From Agrostemma githago (taxonomy: Eukaryota; Streptophyta; Magnoliopsida; Caryophyllales; Caryophyllaceae): a DNA stretch of 64,000 nucleotides. Shown here piece after piece: positions 54,522 through 64,000 of this stretch. The stretch spans positions 28,452,734-28,516,733 of the forward strand of contig OY288259.1 in NCBI GenBank assembly GCA_958450325.1. Reading direction: 5' to 3'. Below the pieces are notes generated by a model, which did no database searches, had not been told where the DNA came from, and saw nothing but the letters and a program-made list of their open reading frames with translations. The translations under genes were made by a program, and so were the position numbers. Position 1 is the first letter of the stretch. Each line of letters begins with the position of its first letter.

Positions 54522-56178
54522 TATCCTTCTACTTTTGTCTTTTCGGTTAATACTCGTAACAGGTCCTTGGGTTTAAGGGTTGTAACCCTACACTACGGAT
54601 GGCAATAACATCGACAAAACGGACAGTAGCAGCAGAAGCAAACGTAGAAGAAGAGAACGGAGAAGAAACAGCAGCCGCAGCAACGAAATATTAAAACAAC
54701 AGTAGAAAACGAGAGTAGCAGCGGCATAACGAAACACGAAAAAGAAGAGGAACGGCAAGAGATGCATCAGAAGGCAACAAACAGCAGTAGCGAATAGAAC
54801 GAAGTAGCAGAAAAAGAGTCACAAGACGACGACGAGAACGGTACACGACAAAAACATGCAGCGGCATTACTGTACGAAAACAGCAGCAAAACAACAAAAA
54901 CAACATCAACAGCAGCAGGCTAGAACCCGGACAGCAAAACAAGCAAATCAACGAAGAAGAAAGGAGAAGAAGAAAGAAGAAAGGAAGGAGAAGAAGAAAA
55001 AGAAAGACAGAACAGCAGCCAAAAACGAAAAGAGGAGGAAGAAGAAAAAGAAGAGGAAAAGCAGCAGCCGAACAAAACGAAGAAATAAGAGAAACAAACT
55101 TCAACCCGACATATGTGTCAGCATCAACAACGTACAAAACAATAGTAAAAACTGCACGACCAAAACAATAGCAGCAGTACACAAAGAGGACGGAGAAAGA
55201 AGATGGAAAAACGAATTACCTTCACGAGGATGGGCAACGGGTGATAGACGAACGCAGCAGCAGCGATTCAGAACAGAGGAAAACAGAGGGTCGAGGTGAT
55301 GATGGATGAACAAAGGAGAGAAGAGGGAGATGACAGGGGATACATAGAAGATACAGAAGGACGAAGAGGATGAAGGAACAAAACGACGGTGGTGAAGAAG
55401 AAGGAAAAATGAAAGAATTGGTGAGTTGAGCGTCAGATTAAGGATGAATGAGGAAGTGGGTACAGTGGACAACAAACAGAAAAAGAAAAAGGGGAAATGA
55501 AGCGGTGGATCTTAGAATGAAGGAAAGGTGGGAGATAAAAAGGTGGGAAAGTGAAATGAACTTGAGTACAAGTGGGATGAATACAAAATTTCCAAAAAGC
55601 CTACGGATTCCGAGATGAAATCGGGTAGGAGACGGGTTTCGTAACGATAAGTTGACTGACCCACGAATCGAATTAAAACGAGTTAATAAAATAGTAAATA
55701 ATCGAGCCGTCAATTAAAATGAGTAATTAAAGTATTCGAGATAAAAACGAAGTTGATAGAAATAAATAGTTAGACGAAATATATTTCCCGATAAATAATA
55801 AATTTTCGATAAAGTGAATTAAATTGATCTCTCGAGGAAATGTAATAAATATTTTGACGAAACTTAAAATAAATGAACTTCGAGCCGAAAAATAGAAAAT
55901 TTGAACAAAAATATAAATAAATAAAAGAATTTAGAATTTAAATCGTCGAAATAGACTTTCGATAAGAATTAGATTAAATGTATAAAATGAATCGAAACAG
56001 AAATAGAAATATGTTTTAAATATAAGAGTTTCCGAGTCAATTAGAATTTTTGTAGTTTGAAACGATTAAACGATAAATTCGTTTTATAATAATTTTAAGA
56101 ATTACGAGTTAAATCGTAAAAATAAAAATACGAACATAATTTTAATTTAATTTAAATTATAAAATCAGGGGTGTTACA
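54522..56178 (-). mobile_element. family C LTR, copy 2 (probably solo; left limit tentative)
   Basis: The right end AAAATCAGGGGTGTTACA matches copy 1 at 38685, and 55590-56178 matches 38100-38685. The left part is AGCAGCAACAG/AAGAAG-rich, as in copy 1. ATTGT at 54517-54521 and at 56179-56183 could be the target duplication, but the left LTR edge would then be TATCC rather than TG, so the boundary is tentative. The K/R/Q-rich frame 54856-55299 is low-complexity, not a gene. Confidence 0.6.
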
Positions 56179-56852
56179 ATTGTTATCTAATAATACGTCT
56201 TTGTGATGGCATCGTTATTATTGTTGTTGCTGCACCTTATAATGATCTCTTTGGGTGAGATCATACTATTTTGGTTGTTAATTGAAGAGAAATTCCAAAA
56301 GTTTCTTCTGCAATCTGAATCAAACAACAAGGAAATACAAGCATCCTCATGTGATGTTTCAGTGATGCTGTTTGTACTTAATATCAAACACTAAAGTGAT
56401 TACTAAAATATATAGGTGTTGTACAATATTAATATAAAATGTTTAATATTTTGTAGGTTTCACGTTCTGCAAAAGATGATTGTCCGTCCGAAAAATTGCA
56501 AGAATTAGGTTTCAGACGATTCTATCAATTAAGACGGTTGTGATTGCATGCAAGCGAGTTTCGTTATTTAATACTCGTGACGAGACGCTTCGTTTCATAG
56601 TCCGTATATTTTTCTTTTTGATCAATATTAGATTGAGTTATTAATTTACTACGTACTCAACTATGTTTGAGAGCAAATATTTTGACGTATTATTTTTGCA
56701 CCCATTTTGTACGAGACATTGAATCATGCTACTGTACAGGCATGATTGACCATCGTATACTATATATTGGATATTTTTAATATTTTATTTGCTTATCTTT
56801 GTGAGATACATGTATTTTGGTTGTATATTTATTCCATATTATATTGTCAATG
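56179..56852 (+). other. unassigned DNA with coding-like scraps
   Basis: A 63-codon frame at 56203-56394 is Leu/Ile/Ser-rich and not recognised. After TTTTGTAG near 56455 a block reads SRSAKDDCPSEKLQELGF and then frames close. It may be another captured fragment or the flank of one. Confidence 0.25.
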
Positions 56853-59479
56853 TGTAGACACCCGCATTTTGACTACCAGGTGTCTATGGTAGTTTCCAAA
56901 AAACACCCGATGATGATCGGACGCTAACATGTTCTAACGCGCTCGGATACGGGCTCGAAATCAATAATGTCCGGCATGGGCTTTTAACGGGATACAAATC
57001 TCACAAAAGCAACCTCAAATTCAGGCCCAGTGGGTCGTTCCGAGCAAAATGAGACTAATTTGGGTCAAAACCGACACCAAAAATAAATCCCGTCTTTTGG
57101 CGACCGGGTCAAAACCCGGTCAAAGACGAACACGACACACAAAACGACCTGATACGTCTCGAAACTTGCGCTACAATCCAAAAACCAGCCAAATCAAACA
57201 TAACCAATCAAAGAGCAAATCAAGGCTAATCATTCCCGATGTAGCACGGCCTAATTGATCCACTCGGTCGAGTGGATTGACCACTCGATCGAGTGGATTG
57301 ACCACTCGATCGAGTGAAACCTCAAAAAACTAGTCCAGGTGCATTCACGAGGGCACTCGACCGAGTGCACCCGCGCCACTCGGTCGAGTGACCCTATATC
57401 GAGGCTCCCTATAAATACCCGTCAACCTTTGACATACTTTTGGACACACACAATTACACACCTACAACTTTTTTTACATACTTTTTGACACAATTACACA
57501 CCTACAACTTTTTTTACATACTTTTTGACACAATCATACACCTACAACTTTTCCAAGAGCACTTACACAACTTCTACCACACAAACCGAGCCATACACAC
57601 ACCATCAACTCCTCCTACATATCTCGACGTTCCCGCGCCGTAGCCGCCATTTGACGAACCGTATCCCGAGAAGCAAGAACATGTAAGTTGAGGGTGTGAC
57701 AACTCAACACCGACTTTTCCTTCTTCGTCTTCTTTTTCTCGTCTTTTATATATATTTATATTTATGCTTATAGTATTATATTTAGTCGATAATAACGACA
57801 TTACTAACGCTAATATTTTACTTTTTGCATTTAATTATTGTATGTACATTTTATTATAGTATTATGTACCGTGTATGTATATATATATTTCTACGTAATA
57901 ATTTCAAAGCTCGGATCCAAACACGTTTAATTACGATGATCATTTTTATGGTTCGTTTATTAACACGATCTCAATCATTCGTAGTTGAACGCGTATACAT
58001 CCATTTCTACGATTAGTACGGAACCCGTTGACACGAAAATCGACATCTCATAATCCGTAAGGATTAATTCAATGTCGTGACGTAGAGGGACACAATTTCG
58101 TCACTAATCAAAATTTTCAAACTAATAAACGTTTTTATAAAATTCCGATGACGGTATTATAGTCATATAAAACATGACTATAATACCGAAAAACTGAGTT
58201 AAATTTAAATCGTCAATATTTTTATTTAACTCGGCCAATCATCGATTTTAAACGCATAAAAATACACGAGTCACAACTCGTACAGGGGCTACTCGACCGA
58301 GTACATAGGCTACTCGATCGAGTAGCACCCAGAAAACCGGGCAGTAGCGTCTTCTAAGACGCACTCGACCGAGTCAGCCCACGACTCGGTCGAGTGGGTC
58401 CTGTAACCCAGAAAACCAAGGGCCTCGACACACATTTCGAGCTTCGTCTTTTTTCGACTCTAGTCATCACGTGTAAAGACAATCACGTGACCCTCCTTTC
58501 TTCAAAACTCACACATGTCACGACACTTAAAACGATTTTGATCGACGGTCTCACACTATTGATTTTATGTCGGCGACTCCTTAGTCGTATCCGATGTATA
58601 AATTAATTTAGACTCCATTTCTCGAGGTGATAAGTCGGGACAAGGCATCGAGGTTCGAGATCGGGTTAGCACCACACCTAGGTCTCGAACCTCCGTCCCT
58701 TGATTAATATGTAATATAATGCGTAATTAATTAAGGTTCGTCCATATACACAAATTCACGGTCTAATTTATACACGGGTCCGTTTGTAATTATTGCTCGC
58801 CATTTCGATTGTATTTATTTTGGCTATTATGTTTTATCGTTCGTCGTATTGTGAATTCCGGGTTGTATTCCGCCCGTGTAACTTGTAATCGATTTATTAT
58901 TGCTTTTGTTTTATTTATTTGCGTTTTACCGTTTACAAATGAACCATCGCATGCTATATCACTTCGACAATAAAATAGATGCATTAAAATGACGTAGCTC
59001 ACATTTAATTCGCATGCTTAGCTAAAACGTTGTTTGCATATCATTTCACCGAATCACTAACGCGCATATTAGAAAGTCAAACGATGTCTTAGTAGAGGCC
59101 GCTAAGTGCGGGCGGGGTTGGGTGTCCTTAGTGGGCTTCCCAACACGTACCCTCACCCATTACTCAGAACCTCGGTTTCCGGATGCCCGAAACCGTTGGC
59201 GCACGAGAGTCATTCAATACACGATAACCGATAGTGATGGTATCGGTATCGCAATGCAAAGGGACGAGCCCAATAAACTCTAAAACCGAAATGGGCCATA
59301 CTTTGTGTATGATCCATAGCGATATAGAGTGGGCTCGAACGGTTCCGAATAACCATAAAATTCGGTGGCGACTCCATTTCGACTTAAATTTCAATTCGAT
59401 CCATTCTCATATTGAGGTGCATTCGCCTACCCAAAACCCGCGCGTGGCCGCGTCGGGGTGGACCTACGTCATGTCCACA
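56853..59479 (+). repeat. 5' LTR of Ogre-like copy 4
   Basis: TGTAGACACCCGC to GTCATGTCCACA (2627 bp), the only uninterrupted family B LTR in the window. Palindrome clusters are at 57260-57390 and 58289-58396, TATA at 57409-57417, and the conserved 3' block from about 59085 to the end. Confidence 0.93.
57260..57390 (+). promoter_or_regulatory. ACTCGATCGAGT palindrome cluster (family B copy 4)
   Basis: Five palindromes (CCACTCGGTCGAGTGG, CCACTCGATCGAGTGG, CCACTCGATCGAGTG, GCACTCGACCGAGTGC, CACTCGGTCGAGTG) end 19 bp before the TATA box CTATAAATA at 57409. A second set is at 58289-58396. Confidence 0.8.
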
Positions 59480-59482
59480 ATT

Positions 59483-59500
59483 TGGCGACTCCGCTGGGGA
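59483..59500 (+). promoter_or_regulatory. primer-binding site (tRNA-Arg), Ogre-like element
   Basis: TGGCGACTCCGCTGGGGA is complementary to the 3' end of plant tRNA-Arg(ACG) with CCA. It starts 3 bp after the LTR. Confidence 0.9.
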
Positions 59501-61162
59501 TTAACCGATGAGTGCCTAACCATCGGCATCCTCAGGGTGAGACTCAAATAGAAATCGTTTGACAAATACAATATGCGTTTTAGTTTTACGGTGCATGCAT
59601 AACCCCTATTTTTCCCGGGCCGGTACTGGTGACCGACGTCCCACTATACCACGATGTATTCCGCCTTGGATACGTTAAAGGTGTTCATAGTCGATTCGTA
59701 TGGACTTTGCGGCATGTTCTAAGCTCAACTCGACTTAGGAAGTCCGTCCCGTTTCTCATCTAGACTATGAGCACTGGTATAGACCCTCTATAGACCGACC
59801 GAGACTTAGTGTAAAGCATACATGGAGTCGTTATAATGCTTACGTGACTATGTGCTACTTGGTTTCCGTGTCGTTTTCAAAAACCGTCATTTCAAAAAAT
59901 GCATCTTTTCAAAAATATTCAATTTTCAAAAACTCGGAAAGCTGCCGAAATTTTGACTTACGATTTGACTCAAAACAAGCCTTTTTTTTAGCCGGCATGC
60001 CGCCCATTTCAAAATTCGAACTTCCGATCCACCATTCGATTTTCGAATTCTCAAAATTCAGTTTCAATTTTCAAAATTTCCGAGATGCCATTTTCAATTT
60101 TCATATCTTCGAGATGCCGTTTTCGATTTTCAAATCTTCGGGATCTCATCTTCAATTTTCAAATCGTCGGAAATTCTTTTTTCGATATTCAAATTTTCAA
60201 ATTTTCAAATATTCAATTTCAAAACCCGGAAAGCATACAGAATTTAGGACTTATGATTTTATTCAAAATAGCCTATTTCTAGCCGGTATGCTACCCGTTT
60301 CAAAATTCAAAATTATTTTCAAACCATCAAAATCGCGGCCCGATGGCACTTTTCCGATTTCCGAAAATCGGGCCATCCACCATTTTCTCGGGGTTTTCTC
60401 CAAAACTCCTTTTCGAAAACTTTCCTTTTCTTAGGACTTCCCGTATTTAGCAGTGTCGGGTCTTGTCATAAGTCGTCGAAGGTCTTTAGCGTCGAAGCTC
60501 CGTTGATCTTACATCATGGGTTTCCTCCCTATCCCAGTCCGCCTTATTTGACTAAGGCAAGGCCCACCTACGTAGGACATACTCCTACCAAGGAAAGCCC
60601 GTTTACACATTCAAGTCCAAAGTCTGAGAAATATCTCACATGGACCTTCCTTCGAACAGGACTCGGCCCACATAGCCGAATCCTAAGAAAGGTCCACCTT
60701 CCACAAGTCACCCGTCTAGGTGTCTTTTTTTTTCCGAGTCAACCTTTTACAAGGCATAGCCCTATAACAAAAGGTTCGTGGTCCTTACGTCTAAGGGTCA
60801 CTCGTCCGGCACTCGAGTCTTGACAAAGTTACCGATCCCACTGGGGGCTACCCTTCAGCAGAGCGATCAATCACGGCTGCTCTAAGGGTCATGTCTTACA
60901 CGTGTCTAAAGTACCCCAGTTTTGAGTCACTTAGATGTCACACCATCTGAGTCCTATCTGAATCCTTGGCCTCACTTGGGGGCTATTCTCTGACGGGGAG
61001 ATTAATCACAGTCACTCCGAGAATCGCACCCTACGTATTTGTCTTAGGAGAGTCTAACCCGAGTCAAACCTGAGTTGTCACTCCTCCAGCGCTATTTCCT
61101 ATGCCTTGGTGTAGTCAAGTTCCGAAGCAACATTTCTGATTACGTGGGTATTCTCGCAGAGT
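59501..61162 (+). other. leader of Ogre-like copy 4
   Basis: Non-coding and collinear with 22310-23590. It has an expanded region of TTTTCAAAATTC-type repeats (59870-60430). The blocks around TATCCCAGTCCGCCTTA (60529) and GGAGAGTCTAACCCGAGTCAA (about 61045) are strongly conserved between copies. Confidence 0.65.
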
Positions 61163-62044
61163 ATGGCACCCACAACCGGGAATAGGGACATGGAAAACAC
61201 CATCAATGAAATAAAGGCTTTGCTGGAGACAATGGTTAGTAGGCAGGCCATAACCGAAACCCATATAGGGTTCCTGAAAACCAACCAAGAGGCCATGAAT
61301 GCTCGTTTAACTGTCATTGAACGGCAAGACCTCGATTCTGGGTCGGTAAATACTGGGCCATTTGCCAAACTGATCAGCACGGTGCGTGAGCTCGAACAAC
61401 AGTTCCACGCTCTTCAAGGGAACAACATTCATATTGAGAACTCCCAGGACTATACACCCATCAGTGAGAAACTACCAACAGATCTCAACTTAGAGGGGTT
61501 ACCCATATTCGAAGGGACGGAGGATCCATTGCTACACCTCCGAGCTTTCAAAGCATTCATGGCCATCAAGGGGGTCAAAGCCGACATGTTCATCAATTTG
61601 TTCGGCGCATCCCTCGGGAAATATCCAAAAGCCTGATTCTATAGGCTTAACGCAAAAAGGTTCCCCACTTGGGAAGATGTGGCTACCGAGTTCGCCAAAA
61701 ACTACTCTGATAATACTGAACTTCAGACTACCATGCGGACTTTAGAGGTCATGGCCCAAGATCCAACAGAAGGTTTCACCAAATACCTTCAACGTTGGCG
61801 GGCCGAGAGTGTTAAGCTGGTAGACAAGCTCAGCGAGAAGACACTAGTGGAGGCGTTCATCAACAACCTCCTACCCTCCTACCGCGTCCATCTTAGGTAT
61901 GCCGGCATTCCAAACTTTGCAGTGCTTACCGAAATGGGCATTAGGATTGAAGACGATCTTCGACATAATGAAGATCTGGGTGAAGCTTCTACCGAAGGCT
62001 ATACTGGACATCAACTCGAGTCCTTAGAAGCCGAAGACTACTGA
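61163..62044 (+). pseudogene. gag of Ogre-like copy 4 (single nonsense mutation)
   Basis: The ATG at 61163 starts an N-terminus with a heptad-like helix (NTINEIKALLETMVSRQAIT). The retrotransposon-gag core follows (LPIFEGTEDPLLHLRAFKAF, then FPTWEDVATEFAKNY, FTKYLQRWRAES, FINNLLPSYRVHLRY). An in-frame TGA at 61634-61636 replaces an expected Trp (KYPKA*FYRLN); otherwise the frame is open to TGA at 62042-62044. At 293 codons it lacks a zinc knuckle and has no protease after it. A family with gag only could supply particles to its own kind while borrowing polymerase. This copy needs readthrough. Confidence 0.85.
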
Positions 62045-64000
62045 CAACCTCATCCAAGAGTCCAAATTTGGTTTGAGTCCGAGTCTGAGTCCGAGTCTAG
62101 GATGTTCTATCTCTTTCAATTTCAAAGTCAGAGTCAGAGTCAACTGTATTCCGCCCTTTTTTTTCAATCCAATAAAATCAGCTCTTTCAATTTCTCATAT
62201 ATGCTTCCCTTTTGTGTTTCCGAGAACATGATGAACACCATCATACACTGTGAGCACATGCACGTGACTATTATAGGCACATCTATAATGACTACAGGAA
62301 ACCGAGCCCGTGTTTTCTTTTTACCTATTCCGTTTCTGGTATAGAAAAACCACATAACTACCCGTAGCAGGAGCGGTATCGAATACTATGACAAATCTAG
62401 GTAGTCTCCTAGTTTGGGTTCAAGACGGGAGGCAAGCCCATCTCCCCACAATAAACATCCCTCCAATAAGACTAACCAATCCCTACCTTAGGCGTTTAGT
62501 CTGACCAGAAGCAAAAAAAGAAGCATCGTGACTCTATAGACTTGATGCCAAAAATACCCAACTCGGGACGATACTCCCACCAAGCCTGTTTGGAATTATG
62601 ATGACAATACCGAGATCCAAATCACCATGCTTATCGTAGAGTACTCAATCGCGAGTTGCACTCACATAAACACCAACTAGGGTTACACCTTACAAAGGTT
62701 TAGCTCCACAAGCCTAATCCAACCGATGGGGCCACCCCCATATCCACCCACAACACCATAGGAGGGGATTACCGGAAAAAAAAAGTTGGACAAAAAAATC
62801 AAAGGTCAAAGGAAAAAGGAAAAGGCCCAAAACAAAATAGCTGGCCATGATAAAAAAAAAACTCCCAAACATCCCTTGACCAGATACGGTCAATCCCATG
62901 ATCGAGGTCAAACAGTCAACTCGAAGAATCCCATGACCGGGGCTAAGAGGTCAACCCAAAAAAAAATTCCCTTGACCAGGTATGGTCAATCCCTTGACCG
63001 GGGCACGGTCAACTCAAAATTCAAAAAAACCCATGACCGGGGCTGAGAGGTCAACCAAAATTCAAAAAAACCCATGACTGGGGCTGAGAGGTCAACCAAA
63101 ATTCAAAAAACCCATGACCGGGGCTGAGAGGTCAACCGATAAATATTCAAGAACCCATGACCATAGTGAAAACGGTCAAATTCAAAATTACCAATACTCA
63201 TACCATCCAATAGGGGAGTGACAATCAAGCTGGTCAGCTAACACCACACTCAGCCTTCCCACATTACAACCCTCAAGACCTTCCCGAGACCTAGGCTAAG
63301 AGACAGCCCGGAATTTTGAGGATTCAAGCTCCATAGGATACACCCTAACCATTAGGGCCAGACATGGAAATCAGATCCCGCATTATCAACCTACCGCGAT
63401 CGAAGTTCGAGTCATTTTTACTCGACTTCCCCCTTTCCTACCACATTACAATACCTTACCATCGAAGCCTTAGCTCCACAGAATCGAGCTCCAGATTTCG
63501 AAGCATCAAAGCCACTTTCAACCTAGCTCCACATTTTCAAAAACATCCAAACCAGTTACCAACCCCAAACACGGGAACTCAACCTGCGGTCGGCATAGAA
63601 CATGCCCAAATAGTTCACACCACCTCTGAGGGCTACCTCGGAGAACGCTCACAGTCACAGGATCAATATCCTAACCATTCTAGCCCTTTGATCAAGACAT
63701 CATTGGGAATGCACCTAGCCTACACCATCGCTATGGCTAGTTACACGCAAAGTCCTATTAGACTAGGCATCATAATATATCTTCCGACACTGAACTACGG
63801 CTTGGTTTGATTTCACTACACGTGAATACGTAGGCAGCCTTTCAACAAAGGCACAACCACCCATATTGACACAAATTCAGAAAGCACCATCATTCCAATC
63901 ACGACACTGTCATGTTCTCAGCAGCTAGCTTTGTCGTCCTGGGGGCTTTTCTTAGGCAGAAGACCTCCATCCACTCACATAATCCAAATACTTTCAAAAA
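62045..64000 (+). other. 3' non-coding region of Ogre-like copy 4
   Basis: Collinear with 23863-25410 of copy 2, starting at GAGTCCGAGTCTAGGA. It contains the tandem array 62868-63150 and conserved blocks ending at the window edge. The open frame 63364-63810 has no retroelement similarity and crosses poorly conserved repeats, so it is not called. Confidence 0.7.
62868..63150 (+). repeat. tandem array, unit CCATGACCGGGGCTGAGAGG
   Basis: About eight units of 35-45 bp built on CCATGACCGGGGCTRAGAGG and TCAACC with A-rich spacers. Variants read CTTGACCAGGTATGGTCAA. Copy 2 has only two or three (24380-24500). Confidence 0.8.

Larger units (their letters stand above)
56853..64000 (+). mobile_element. 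Ogre-like (Tat-branch) element, family B copy 4, 5' part
   Basis: LTR (56853-59479), tRNA-Arg PBS (59483-59500), long leader, gag (61163-62044) and then directly the non-coding 3' region shared with copy 2, without protease, RT or integrase. Alignment to copy 2 puts the 3' LTR about 0.9 kb beyond the right edge. A tRNA-Arg PBS and this gag type are typical of Ogre/Retand-like Tat elements. The copy is non-autonomous. Confidence 0.88.

Noticed and set aside
54856..55299. 147-codon K/R/Q-rich plus-strand frame and its minus-strand counterpart (54691-55182)
   Set aside because: Both come from AGCAGCAACAG/AAGAAGA low-complexity sequence inside the family C LTR. Composition, not selection, keeps stops away.
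63364..63810. 148-codon frame in the Ogre-like 3' region
   Set aside because: The collinear region of copy 2 has stops and indels in this frame and no known domain.

Overview
This window is plant nuclear heterochromatin-like DNA. It has no bacterial features and no intact host gene, and nearly everything attributable is transposable element sequence. The plant assignment rests on primer-binding sites matching plant tRNA-Asp and tRNA-Arg, on Athila- and Tat/Ogre-type Ty3/Gypsy retrotransposons, on plant L1-type LINEs, and on fragments of plant genes (novel plant SNARE, L-Ala-D/L-Glu epimerase, G-box bZIP, eIF2B-epsilon) with introns. A Caryophyllales-type dicot is my guess from the Athila plus Ogre/Retand mixture, not something the sequence proves.

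Layout. 1-4557: an Athila-type element on the minus strand (gag, protease, tRNA-Asp PBS, 5' LTR), cut by the left window edge and inserted in an Ogre-like 'TGTAGACACC' LTR (rest 4558-7007). 7008-16200: AT-rich, gene-poor DNA with a LINE remnant, a short hairpin element, diverged repeats, a Mutator-like foldback MITE with a 9-bp duplication, unidentified exon-like pieces and a tRNA-derived SINE. About 16200-38685: a minus-strand LTR (family C) split by a 20.7-kb Athila-type element (17026-37743, target duplication GTCAC). That element's pol was itself invaded by a coding-less Ogre-like derivative (22302-30312), whose 3' LTR carries a 5'-truncated LINE. This is four nested layers.

38686-56852: a Stowaway MITE, a tandem repeat and a partial divergent Athila LTR cut by a CACTA-type terminus (40628). 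After it come fragments of at least four unrelated plant genes, all on the plus strand and with introns: NPSN exon 1, epimerase exons, a bZIP exon and eIF2B-epsilon exons. These are decayed and interrupted by a TTA-duplicating AT-rich element inside the epimerase exon, a solo Ogre-like LTR (TSD CTCAC) holding a solo Athila LTR (TSD ATGAT), a minus-strand LINE (15-bp TSD) and a family C LTR. 56853-64000: the start of another Ogre-like element (LTR, tRNA-Arg PBS, gag-only coding region, repeat-rich 3' region) running off the right edge.

The most striking unexplained pattern is that three unrelated LTR families each carry a cluster of short GC-rich palindromes just upstream of their TATA box. 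The palindrome sequences differ between families but the architecture is the same. The 17-38 kb Athila element has a further cluster inside, ahead of its third ORF. The second main candidate is the gene-fragment segment behind the CACTA end.
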